A stretch of 64,000 bases of DNA from Gymnopus androsaceus JB14 (lineage: Eukaryota; Basidiomycota; Agaricomycetes; Agaricales; Omphalotaceae): positions 62,001 to 126,000 of the forward strand of contig ML769442.1 in NCBI GenBank assembly GCA_009733575.1. Reading direction: 5' to 3'. The translations under genes and the position numbers were made by a program. Shown one piece after another: positions 11,631 to 22,026 of this stretch (position 1 is its first letter; every line of letters begins with the position of its first letter). The notes under the pieces were generated by a model that was given only the letters and a program-made list of their open reading frames with translations, was not told where the DNA came from and ran no database searches.

Positions 11631-12505
11631 TATGTATTGTTGTTCTTCTACTGTACCTATTGTTGATCCTTCATTATTTTCTTGTCGAATCGATGATCTT
11701 CTAGGAACTACGATAATTTCAGACATTATACTATGTCTTGACCTACTGTGATCACTTTTGTGATTGTTTGAACTTTGGTTTTCAGTGTTATAAAATATTC
11801 GAGGTGAGCTGTTCTGGCTTTCAAATTCTGTGACTCGATTCTATCTTGGAATTCAGGCATTGAGATAGGGCTATGAACTGGAACAGGTGTTGGTTGCCTA
11901 CTACCCACATTTGAGTTTGGTGCAGTCCATATGTGAGTGGAAAGGTTAGTTGACCGTATAGGGGTTTGTGGGTTTGGGACTCGTTCAGTCTCTATGAACT
12001 CTGTCATGAGACGTTGCATAGTAGATGGTCCACTATCAATTAGACTTCTGCTTATATAGTTAATGGGGATCCCTAATTCAGTGCTCCATTGTGGTCTTGG
12101 TGCTGAATGTGTGGCTCGTTCCCTATTTTGTTTGCGTCTTTTGATTTCAAAATACCGTTCGAGAGTTTCCACCAATAAATGTTGATGGGCAGTATTTGCT
12201 GACCTTGGTCGAGTAGGTGTCTCGAATGGTTGTGGGTTGGGTATAGCACCTAACCGTTGACCTCCGATTGGCACCGCAACATGTCTTGGTTGTCTTTGTA
12301 GATGACGTGGTAATGGTGATGGAGAAGTGGGTTCCATTGCAGTGCCCGAGAACACTGATGGAACAGATGCAGGTGTTGTCATCTGAACTAAACGACGACT
12401 ATGAGGAACCAATACCAAAAAAGCAGCAGGAGTTGACTCCTGATTTTGTGCTCTGGTTTGAGCACTAGTACAAGTACGGGTACGGGTCGCCATTTCAAGT
12501 AACAA

Positions 12506-13106
12506 GTGGCAGTTGTATATTATGTAAAGAACCGAGTTCAGGTTCTTTTGTCTGAATCAAAAAATGAATTCAGATAGGTATATTCAGACTAATTGTCTGA
12601 AGGCTTGTTGAAATGAAAGGGTCGATGGGTCTAAATATGGTATAGATAGTTGTTTTGAACCACTACAATGGTATATTTTGGGTATCGAGCGTGATTGATT
12701 GGTCAAAGCGTAACTGCGTTAGTGTGAAAAAGCTGGGAAAGCATCAGCTAAATCAGGTATTTGGTCTCTGGGAAAGCTTCAGAGTTGCCCTTCAGTAGTT
12801 AAACTGGGATACAATGAGCCAATTGTATTGTCCAAGTGTTTGTGACTGTGAAATACAAAATATACGACTGGGGGTTGGAATAGTATTTAGGCTACTTATA
12901 TACTATTTGGTGTGACTCAAAGTGAGTCAATAAATGTAATAATGTGTTGAGTAATAAATTGGAGTCAAATCTCGGGACCTCTGTTAGATTCAGAACCGGG
13001 TATGCATCCGGAGCCTTTCCTAGGTAAGTAGGCGCTGATGCATGTGATGCGCACTTATGGATATATGATAGAATCAAGAATTTTGTGGTACGGTTCTTGA
13101 CAGGTA
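12506..13106 (-). promoter_or_regulatory. Possible LTR/leader of gypsy-1
   Basis: Upstream of the gag start on the minus strand the sequence begins TGTCAAGAACCG at about 13106 and contains a TATA-like element (AGTATATAAGTAGCC near 12900), as in a retroviral-type LTR promoter. No second copy was found in the window, because the 3' end of the element is missing, so the LTR call cannot be confirmed here. Confidence 0.3.
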
Positions 13107-13819
13107 CATTGCTGGGTATTGGGTCCACACAGCTGGACCCGACCCGACCCGGAAACCCGGCGTACCTGGCATACCCGAGTCACACACACTAAGAATGGGT
13201 GTCAGACTGCAGCAACTGATGCCATGGACAGTCGCCAGAACATCCTCAAGCTTGCAAGAATGTCCCCAAAGGATTCCAGGTCAAAGCTCACCTCTTTTCC
13301 AGATTGCACACTTACGGCTTCTTGGTCACAAGATGGGCAGAGGAAAACGTATAGAAGCAAGCTACCCTGTGCTTGAATTGCACACCTATGGCTTGTCAAG
13401 TGCAAATGGGTAGTGATAGTATAAGATGAAAAGTGAGTCAAGGCATGTGTGGAAAAATCTGATGCAGATGTGCAGTCCGATGATCTCCAGTTTGTGCATC
13501 AGTTGTTAGGCGCCCAAAGAATTTTTGCTAAACAATGTCTGATGGACTCAACATGTTAGCCTTGCGCCAGTTGCTCTTATAAATTTATGTATTTATTTCT
13601 TATGAAGTTAAACTCGGCTACTTTACGCTTTTGGCAGACCCCGGATGTTATTGACTTGATTGTGAAGATTTAAAAAGTGGGTTGCCAGGCAATGGAGAGA
13701 TGGATTCCAGTAATCTCAATGAGATGTAGCAAGTAAGATCATGGATGAATAAGACATAGCATGGATTACTGCTACCAAAGATGGGAAATCAGCCATGTTC
13801 ACTGTGCATACAATGAAAT
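13107..13819. other. No gene recognised
   Basis: A short run of GACCCGACCCGACCC lies near 13136-13152. Otherwise no open frame with family resemblance is present; the right part should include the 3' non-coding end of gypsy-2, whose LTR I could not delimit. Confidence 0.4.
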
Positions 13820-15049
13820 TCATGCAAACCCAGAGTTTACCCAAGCGTTCAGCCAAGGGGACATGCAGCAGGACCAGCACAAATTAATATAGTCAAGGAG
13901 ATTAGTGAATGCTGAACAGTGGACTACATCAAAGACTTTGCAAGGACCACGTGCCTTATCTGCATGGTAAGCTTGCAGAACCTTTGTGGCAGTCAAGTTG
14001 TCCTTTGCCTCTTGCTCCAGACAAGCTATCTGCTCAAGCAGTGCATGTGTGTCCCTGGTGTCCATGCTAGCATCAGTCTTTGGCAAGGTATTACCTTTCA
14101 CCAGTGGAGGAAGGATACAAGGTGAACAACCATAATGTAGTTCAAACATCAAAAATCCAGTAGATGCGTTTACGGAATTCATGATGTCAAAGTGAACTTT
14201 TGGAAGGGAGCGCACCCAGCCAAGCTGATTGCGCTCAACATGGAAACGGATGGCCTGGTTGATAGTCTTGTTAGATTGTTCACTGGCCCCATCGGTTTCT
14301 GGGTGGAATGAGGATGACATCTTCAGCTTCACACCTGTGAGTTTATGTAACTCTGTCCAAAAAGATGACATGAAAAGTTTGTCTTGGTCAGAGACAATGT
14401 TAAGTGGTAAACCATTGTCGCAGTACCACTGGTCAAAGAACACGTAAGCAAGATCCTGGGTAGTGATATCCAGATGAGTAGGAATAGTTTTGAGGTCTAA
14501 ATTGAGACAATTGGTAATCAATAAAATACAATCAAAACCCTCATCTACAGGGAGCGGACCAATCAAGTCCATCTCAATGCTGTTGCACTGGGACTCTGGT
14601 ACAGGCAGAGGATGTAAGGGAGCCTTTGGATTTCTGGATGTGTGGCCTTTATTTCTTTGGCAATCCTCACAGCCAGGAATATAGACCTTCAGCATATGAC
14701 ATTTCATACAAGGCCAGTAGTAAGAGTTTGCTAGCAATGCATAGGACTTGTCACCACTGAAATGGCCACATGTGTCATGCACAAGATGGTAGAGGTCTTC
14801 CCTCAAGGACTTGTAGTCTGATACATACAGACAATCATTAACGTACCAGAGACTGTTGCACTTTTCCACACCAGGCACAAGCAAACCACCATTGACAAAC
14901 TTGTGAACAAGCTCATCATTCGCGTAACCAGCACAAATTTTACTCATAAAATCAAGGTCAGCATTCACTGATAACACAGATGTGCAAGTGAACAGGTGAG
15001 ATTTCCAAGAAGTCACATTAGGAGGGTCAATGGGATCATAATCTGCCAT
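13820..15049 (-). pseudogene. Gypsy-2 integrase (HHCC zinc finger plus DDE core)
   Basis: This 409-residue open stretch has the H2C2 zinc-binding domain (LVHDTCGHFSGDKSYALL, then PGCEDCQRNKG, about residues 88-136), then the integrase core: D in EMDLIGPLP, D in NIVSDQDKLF and E in SSFHPETDGASEQSNKT. It would insert the cDNA copy. A chromodomain is not visible; the C-terminus drifts into a different frame after AYHADKARGP, so the end is probably frameshifted. It is continuous in strand and order with the RNase H segment at 15050-15579. Confidence 0.88.
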
Positions 15050-15600
15050 TCCAATACTATCATTAGCATGATCGGATGGTAGAGCACCTAGATGGATCCT
15101 ACTGAGGGTGTCAGCAGCCGGGTTGTCTTCCCCACGGATGGATGCAATGTCAAAGTCATATTGGCTCAGTTCTTCTTGCCAATGTAACTGTCAACAACTC
15201 AGATCTTTCTGAGTCTCAAAATTCTCTAATGTTCTGTGATCCATGAGCACATAAACTTTCATTCCAAGGCAGTCTGCCCTCCATTTTCTAAGGCAGCCAA
15301 CAATTGCAAGTAATTCTTTTTCGTGGACTGGGTAGTTCAATTCAGCACCAAGAACTGCACCAAATCAAATGCCACAGGTCTCATGGAGTCCAATGTAGAA
15401 CCATACATCAGAACTCCACTGCGACAGAAGTCGCTAGCATTGGTAATCAGGAAGATCTTGTTATCCACCATGTTCTCCTGGTAAATCACTGTAAGTATGT
15501 TTTGAGAAGCAACTAGACATTTAATCACATTGAAAGCGTAAGCATGCTCATCTGTCCAAATCAGGAATTCTTGTTGCACTCCTTTGTGGTCAGCGGTGTC
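15050..15600 (-). pseudogene. Gypsy-2 RNase H segment
   Basis: From 15579 downward: FLIWTDEHAYAFNVIKCL, then FLITNASDFCRSGVLMYG (the first catalytic acidic region, here with NAS in place of the usual DAS), then after a frame change at about 15340 YPVHEKELLAIVGCLRKW and MDHRTLENFETQ, then LHWQEELSQYDFDI. This is the typical Ty3/gypsy RNase H/connection sequence. An in-frame TGA at 15191-15193 replaces the arginine normally seen before the xxRWQEFLSQYDF motif. Confidence 0.82.
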
Positions 15601-16047
15601 AGAAATGAATATGCTCAGTGAGCATATCTAAGTATCCTGCTACAAAGTGGACCGTTCCCAACTTCAGAATCCCAACAATCGGCGAACTTCAGAACCATTT
15701 GTAGGTGTGGTAATTAATGATAGCCTCAACCTTTGAAGATTGAATTTCCATGCCACATCTAGAAATGTGGTGGCCCAAGAAATCAAGTTCAGGCAAAAAG
15801 AACTTGCATTTCTTTGGGTTCATGTAGAACTTATTGTTATGGAAAGCCTCAAGGATTAAATGAATATGTTCAGCATGTTCTTCTTCAGAATCCGACCAGA
15901 TGATAATATCATCTACATAAATGTAACAAAATTTGCCAATGTATTTGCAAAGGGCTTGGGTTACATGTTGTTGATGGCACGCAGGAGCATTACGGAGTCC
16001 CTGTGGCATCACTGTCCACTCGTACAAACCCAGAGGTGTATGTACAG

Positions 16048-19000
16048 TGAGTATTGGCAATGCCTGTAATATTGGCGGAGTTTGGTCTTGTTTGTTTGAT
16101 CCCCCAAATCAGAGAATTGGCGCGCTCACAGATAGTTGGACTCGTACAGGCTTGAAAATATCCTCAAGGGTATAATTTTTTTTGCGGGATACACTAAGGA
16201 AGTAGTATTACTTGAAGTGTTGGAAGCAGATTTTAATTTTTTTATGTTTGAAAAAATCGGTCTAATGTAATTCACTACTTAAGATCTTCCAAGTTCATGT
16301 ATAAAAATTTCACTTCCAACACTTCAAATAGAACTTCAACCTCTCAATATTGCACTTTGTTTGAGGAGAATCGAATATGATGATGGTGCTATAGCACCCA
16401 AACTTATCAACAGTGGGATCAAAGCAGGCGGGACGCGCTTAGTGCATTACGTAAATACCCGACGCATCTTTGTTGATTCCTACTGCTCGTTCCTGTTCAA
16501 TCCAAGGCGCGCCAAATGTCTCAACAACAACCCCGGGTCCGATGGGGCACCAAACGCGTTGGAAAGTCGCGTGCTTTCAATTTTGCAGGCATCGGAAAAC
16601 CACAAGATTCCATAGAAAATCCCCAAAACGGCATTCATCTTCCCACTTCCATCATACCATTAACTTCCTCCAACAATGCACAAATTGATTCCTCAGACAG
16701 GATACTTGCAGAGAAACTCCGCGCTGATGGCTTCTATAAGAAGTTACGGAATGTCAGAACGCAATTCAGTCGCTCAGAGAATGCTCGGGAAGAACTCAGG
16801 ATGCGTGTTATACAGCTTGAGGCTGAGCTTAAAGGGAACGAATCTACCACCTCTGCATTTGTCCGATCCCTCCAGAATGATTTGGATAAGGCCAGGCTGC
16901 AAATGTATGAGTTGGACCGAGATCTAGCAAAGGAACGGGAGAAGTTGCGGGAAGAGAAGCTTTGTAGTAATGATTTGCGCCGGGCCAAGGACAACTTGAA
17001 GAAGACGGTATCCCGAGTACCAAATCGCATCAAGAACACGACTGCGAAAGCACTTGATGAGGTTACACAACAATCTATCAAACACAAGAACATCATTACA
17101 CCTGAAATGCGTCTGTGCATTATGGATCTTGTTGCTGATGGTGCCCTTGCGGATACAGTTGACCATGTAATTCACAGTGTTGGGCACGCACTGGGAATAA
17201 ATGTGGTTGATAGAATCAGTGACAGATCGACGTGTCGTGTTGTTTGATCTGCTGCCATTGCGTCTCATATTCAAGTTGTTCGAGCAATTCAGAAAGCTCC
17301 CGGTAAGTTATTTCATAATATTTAATTATTCAGTCAAATACTCACAAGGTTTTTTCAGCCATTTCTATCAGCGGAGATGGTACTTCACATCAAAATCTCA
17401 ACTACGAATCCCGTCATACTGCTGTCATTGACCCCAAAACAGGTGAAAAGCGAATATATTTCCTCGGAATTGCTTTAGCACCCAGTCATACTAGCGAGGA
17501 GCAGCTTGATGGATGGGTAAAACTAATCCGAGAGCTGTATGGCGCATACAATGCCAGTCCGGAGGGTAAATGGAATCCACTCACCGAGTATGAGTTTTAC
17601 AAGAAGGTCCTTGGTATGGTGACTGATCATGCTGCGGACCAGAAGAAACTCGCAGCTTTGTTTGTTGAGCTTAAACAGTTGATGGAGCATGAAGAACGAG
17701 GTGAACGCGCAATCAAGAGTATTGCTCCCGAGAAAATGCTACGAGTTGTAGCAGAGCTTGGCGCAAAGAAAATAATTGCAGTAGGTGGGCCTGCTGCCTG
17801 GGATGCTCTTCCAGAGGCTGAAAGGATTCGCCTTAATAACAAGACTTACCAAGAAGTGCTTCGTCATTTTGGTGAGGAGGAATTCAAAAAGCTTTCACCC
17901 GAACAGCAAAGTGAAATTGAGTTCTTTATCTGGTGTGGGTGCTGTATGCATAAGGATCTGAATGCGCATAAAGGTAAGTTCTCTATGTTCTCAACTTCAA
18001 AAATCATTACTTACAATAATTTCAGGTGCCTGTGCTCAGATGGCACAGTATTGGGAGGAAAACAAGAAGACCCCTCCAATGTTGCTAATGAACAAGGATA
18101 ATGCTGCTGCCGTAGAGGATGGAAATGCGAGTGCTAAAGCCCGTGTTGAAAAGGCTTCTTTGCGTGGTGGTGTTAAGCTAACAGAGTTGATGGGGTTGCT
18201 TCTGAAGAACAACAACAGCAAAAAAGGCCAACAGGATCACCATGGTGTTTATTTCGAAGCTCGCGAGCATATCGGATTTTTTACACGCTTCCCTGACACT
18301 TCGAATACCTGCTATCAATCCCATTGTGACGCTGCCGCCGAAATCCTTGTTCACTTACCTGTGTACTGAGAAATGCTTGAATTCATTCGCAATGAAAAAG
18401 TATCCGGAAAGTTCAACCACCTTGAATACAACATCTATCGTGCACTATACGACATTCCCACTCTAACGGAACTTGCTGGACATACCTTGTATGGACAATC
18501 TATCACTTTTCCTTACCTCTGAGTCATCCGTTGTGCCAATACAAACCATTTGGAGACAGGTCCAATACACGCATCCCTTCTTACTCACCTCGAAATGATC
18601 CAAGACAATCCAGAGCTTCTCTGTGGTCCTGACACATCTTACACTACAGGATCACTTGATAGGCAGCCTTGGGAGCAACCTGATGCTGTATATAGGGTTT
18701 TGGCAATGGTACATGAGCTTGTGGACCTGCGGGATATTGTTGTCTACCTTTTTGAAGGTGCTTTCAAGACATGGACTCGATTTTGCAGGGATGTCACAGA
18801 CCGTAACATACCTGCTGATTTATTCAACAAACTATACGTGCCATCCACAAATGACTGCAACGAAAGTGCACTATCTGACTTGCAGCAGATGAAAGTTTGA
18901 GCTCCAAATGCAACGTTGGAGTGGACAAACTCACGGATGACACTGAAGTGCAATTGGACTGGGGAGTTTATTGGGGAGGAAATGAATACTGCAGAAGATC

Positions 19001-19734
19001 AGGCTTTTCTGCGAGCTATGGAGAGAGCTGACGAGGCAAAGGGAAATCCAAAAAAGCGTCGAAAACTGATTGCCATGACCGCGCAGAACAAGGTTATGGG
19101 TGCTAGAGACAAAAAGGTAAAAAGACAGAAGAAGAAGGATGCTAGAGATGCACGGGTGAAAGCTTGTGTGCCATTGACAGATACCACACAGATACGTGTC
19201 CTTCTTGATGCATTGGTTGATGCTCCAAGGGGACGGTTTTCTAATGATATCAAGGTTGATGAGCTTGATTTGCAGCTGGAATGGCATCAAGATTGCGAGA
19301 GAAGAGCTGGAAAAACAGAGAAGGAGCTTTCTATTGGACCATCCTCAAAACTAGGTAATAAATCAGCAAAGTTAAAGGTTCTTCTGACAGTTGTGGAGGC
19401 CTGGAATGCAGAGTGAGGCACAGAGGATGCTGATGAGGAAAGTGAACATGAAGAGCCAAGTGTGGATGGTGAAGAAGATCTGGAAGAAGAGTCAGAGGAG
19501 GAGGACATAGGCTTTACACGAGAATAAACGGATTTGACGATATCTTTTCAAACTTAATCACAGTATCTCGTAGTAATAGCTATTTTGAATATATTCCAAT
19601 TCATAAATGAGAGATTCACCTGTTATGCACAGGAAACGAGCAGTAAGTACATCGCGTCCCATCATTTGAGCCAGCTTTGACCCTAAACAAACACGACCAA
19701 ACAGACACGAAATTTGCAGGCATTGCCGGTACTC
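16048..19734 (+). mobile_element. 3.7 kb DNA transposon, 8-base target duplication, family uncertain
   Basis: The element is flanked by perfect 8-base duplications ATGTACAG (16040-16047 and 19735-19742). Its ends are imperfect TIRs: TGAGTATTGGCAATGCCTG on the left and the complement of GAGTACCGGCAATGCCTG on the right, with similarity continuing for about 20 bases (GTTTGGTC, TTGTTTG). It inserted in the gypsy-2 RT, whose frame is restored by its removal. An 8-base duplication fits hAT-like or KDZ-like groups. It carries one transposase-like gene on the plus strand with five in-frame TGA codons. Confidence 0.88.
16516..19527 (+). pseudogene. Transposase-like gene with five TGA stops
   Basis: Two introns (17303-17358, 17974-18025) join into one frame ending at TAA 19525-19527, with no frameshift in about 970 codons but TGA at 17245, 18367, 18520, 18898 and 19414. 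Order: disordered N-terminus, a long coiled coil (about codons 75-170), then a DDE-like core with SGDGTSHQNLNYES, VTDHAADQKK, FIWCGCCMHKDLNAHKG, MNKDNAAA, FPDTSNTCYQSHCDAA and NDCNESALSDL, then a basic/acidic tail. I recall similar hypothetical proteins in many Agaricomycetes but cannot give a family name. Candidate catalytic residues: D of SGDG, D of TDHAAD and E of NES; this is inference. Confidence 0.8.
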
Positions 19735-19850
19735 ATGTACAGCACACAAAGGAATGGACTCGTTGTGCATGCAAGTATGGAAAAACAAGTCTGTCATGTC
19801 CATTTTTCCCCAGACTTTGCCTTTTGCACAAACCGCGATAATGTCATCTA

Positions 19851-20227
19851 CTGTACTCTTCTGACCAAGTGTTCACGGGGTGTGACAAGTGACCTACCCT
19901 GTTCAGAATTCTAAGTGTTCACAGATCACAGTGACCTGTGACCAACCTGTGAACTGTTCACTGGGAGTGGATTCTGGTGGATTATCTGTACTTATTTCAC
20001 AATATGATCTTCATTTTACCTTATTTGAAACTATTTCTGGTTTGTTTATATGTAGACTGAGGAAAATTTGAGTTTTTAAAAAGTATTTTTGGAACTATCT
20101 TGAGAATTTTTTTTTGTTTTGGTTGTCACGGTGTTCACAACCCCAAGTGACCAGTGACACCCTTCTGTGAACTGTTCATTTTGGGCTGATGTGACGCGTG
20201 ACTGAACACTTGGTCGGAAGAGTACAG
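19851..20227. mobile_element. MITE-A copy 1 (377 bp, TA target)
   Basis: Ends are CTGTACTCTTCTGACCAAG and the complement of CTGTACTCTTCCGACCAAG, flanked by TA (19849-19850, 20228-20229). There is no coding capacity. Four GTGACNNGTGAC boxes lie inside (first at 19882-19893), with several TGAAC/GTTCA words. It sits in the gypsy-2 RT and its removal restores PLPR-IDDII. The size, TA target and boxes match 42892-43267. Confidence 0.9.
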
Positions 20228-20440
20228 TATACGTGGGAGAGGGTGGCGGTCAGGTACCATATTTGCATTAACTTTCCTGAAATCGTTGACCCAACAAGGT
20301 AAGGCACTTGGGTCCGCCTTAGGTATCAAAAAGGCAGGGGAGGAATATGGCAAATTTGAGGGACAAATATGTCCAGCATCCAGATGTTGTTGGATAGGGA
20401 TTGACCAGGTATCCTTAAATTTCCGAGACGAAGCGTAATC

Positions 20441-21610
20441 TCAAGTCTGGATAATTTGATTGGCATCTTTCAGTGTAATCTTACATGTAATATCATCAGG
20501 AAGGCTCGATGTATGAGCAATCGGAGTGAAGACATTGGCATAGTCTGTCTTAAACTTATCAGACAATTTATCAAGCCATTTGCAATTCTCAAGGTCCTTG
20601 ATACGAGCACAAACAGCAGCGACAACATCAAAACCGCAAACAGGGAATTCTATTCGAGTGAAACAACAAAAATTCTTATTATCATAAATAAAGGTAAAAA
20701 GTTTGACAAGTACAAGCTTCTTTTGATCCAACAGGTCTTTTTGGTCAAGAAATAGACATCTACAACATTCTTTCAGAGATGTAGGTAAAGGTGTGGGGAT
20801 ACAGGTGATGGGGTGCAACAAATCAAAACCGCAGATTTTATCAATGACAGTCCATGAGCTGTAGTCAATAACAAGGTTATTATGAGTCAGAAAAGGAAGA
20901 CCAAGGATCATTGGTGCACATAACGATGGGACAATTAGAGCACAAACCATGCTCGAATACCAAGATAGTGAGGGATCATTGATTTGGACTTTGCAGAATT
21001 CATGTGAAGCAAAGGTTTTGTTCAACCCAGTGGACATTGCGAGTGTCATTTCCTGGGGATGGTGTAGGCAATAATGTTTCAAGCCTAAGGAAGTTACCAG
21101 GTTAGCATGGATCAGAACAAAAGGAAAGGTGCTGTCAAACAGCAAGTTATCAATGGTGAATCCCAGGGGACCATTTATTTTTGCCTGCCACTCAAGGTGC
21201 GGAAGTACTAGAGGCATGGAATTAGTACTCACTGAGGGAGCAGAATGCGCACAGACATAGTTGCAAGCCTCAGTTGGCACAGAACCAACAGCAGGAGCGT
21301 TATCTTCACGACCTCGCAGTTGCTTTCGAAGATCACTCTCACAAACAGACAGGTTTTCATCATTGCAAGTATTTGTGTGACAACTCCCTTCCTCGTCAGA
21401 GAAGTGTTCTCTTTCCGAAGAGCGACCACAAGAATGAGAATGAGAATGAGAACAATGGCAGGAGCAAGATTTAGAGTGATGCTTGAAGGACATCTCAGAA
21501 GAGGAATCACGGCGGCGAGTGTTACGTCCGTATGAAGGAGACACCAATTTGTGTCCTGGACCATCCTCATCTTTGTAATATTCGTGTTCAGGATGTCTCA
21601 AGGGAACCAT
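20441..21610 (-). pseudogene. Gypsy-2 protease-like and linker region
   Basis: This 389-residue stretch begins with a charged, His/Ser-rich part (HSHSHSCGRSSERE) and continues into a retropepsin-like fold region: FTIDNLLFDSTFPFVLIHANLV, later MILGLPFLTHNNLVIDYSSWTVID. The usual catalytic D-S/T-G triplet appears as DST in LLFDSTFPFV, so the glycine is missing. This is common in divergent fungal Ty3/gypsy elements, but activity cannot be inferred. The end (LPDDITCKITLKDANQI) is the usual lead-in to the RT. It lies between gag and RT on the same strand. Confidence 0.7.
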
Positions 21611-21641
21611 GGCAGCGTACTGGACAAGATACAGAACTGTA

Positions 21642-22020
21642 CTTGGTGTGCAAAAAAGTAACCGGATTTTTTACTTTTGGCCTGTGTAATTGCACCTCCC
21701 ACCGCTTTATGTCAGCCTGAAACTATTGTAGGAGATTCATGTATAACCCACTTTATCCTGGTACTCACCTGGAGCCTCAGTTTGCACTGTATTACTCTCT
21801 ATATCAGGTTCATTTTGGCAGGAAAATAGCCAATTTTGGTGTTTTTCAGAAGTTGAGGGCAATTTTACAAGGTCAAATATATATAATGGCTTGATGCTGG
21901 TACAGAGGTTGGAGAGGACATCTCAAAGTGTTGAATGGACACCTTTGACCCAGCACAATATGGCATTTCACTGAGGTAAAAGTCTGTAAGTAAAATCCGG
22001 TTACTTTTTTGCACACCAAG
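21642..22020. mobile_element. MITE-B (379 bp, TA target)
   Basis: Ends CTTGGTGTGCAAAAAAGTAA and its exact complement are flanked by TA (21640-21641, 22021-22022). The TIR is near-perfect for 28 bases or so (through CCGGATTTT). No coding capacity. It interrupts the gypsy-2 gag-protease junction. The TIR differs from MITE-A although size and target are alike, so it is a different Tc1/mariner-type family. Confidence 0.9.
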
Positions 22021-22026
22021 TAATCA

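Larger units (their letters stand above)
3514..12505 (-). mobile_element. Ty3/gypsy retrotransposon remnant 1 (gag-protease only)
   Basis: On the minus strand a long low-complexity gag region starts near 12505 and runs, interrupted, to a short zinc-knuckle-like end at about 4665 and an aspartic protease at 4443-3514. Two later insertions split it: a Tc1/mariner element (10005-11630) and a TIR element carrying kinase exons (6371-8631). Joining across both brings gag-like sequence back together, which shows the pieces are one element. No reverse transcriptase, RNase H or integrase follows the protease, so the element is truncated at its 3' end. Internal frameshifts make it inactive. Confidence 0.75.
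8640..12505 (-). pseudogene. Gypsy-1 gag, N-terminal half, split by Tc1 element
   Basis: The minus strand opens at about 12490 with a Thr/Arg-rich N-terminus (MATRTRTCTSAQ), continues through Pro/Ser-rich sequence to 11726, is cut by the Tc1 element 10005-11630, and resumes at 9993 (EEQNSTVPVVEMTKF) through 9547, 9528-9115 and on to about 8650, where EEILEQTNIPVNNMV is readable. Low complexity, no conserved catalytic motif, and position upstream of gag/zinc-knuckle sequence make it the N-terminal gag region. It is in at least three frames. The assignment rests mostly on position and continuity rather than on motif. Confidence 0.55.
15689..20353 (-). pseudogene. Gypsy-2 reverse transcriptase, split by two insertions
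   Basis: The first part (20353-20228) reads PYSSPAFLIPKADPS and DFRKVNANMVPDRHPLPR; MITE 19851-20227 follows; the second part (19850-19735) reads DDIIAVCAKGKVWGKMDMTD; the 16048-19734 transposon follows; the third part (16047-15689) reads TPLGLYEWTVMPQGLRNAP and YVDDIIIWS, then the thumb FLGHHISRCG. Removing both insertions with one target copy each gives PLPR-IDDII and IPLCAVH-TPLG in one frame, as in the family. YVDD is the polymerase active site. Confidence 0.9.

Noticed and set aside
16734..17120. Minus-strand Ser/Phe-rich protein
   Set aside because: Antisense shadow of the coiled-coil region of the plus-strand transposase gene.
17245..19416. TGA read as a sense codon (recoding or alternative code)
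   Set aside because: All five TGAs fall in one transposon gene, and the other genes that look functional (Plavaka transposase, topoisomerase fragment, CHAT, OPT) have none inside. CpG mutation explains them more simply.
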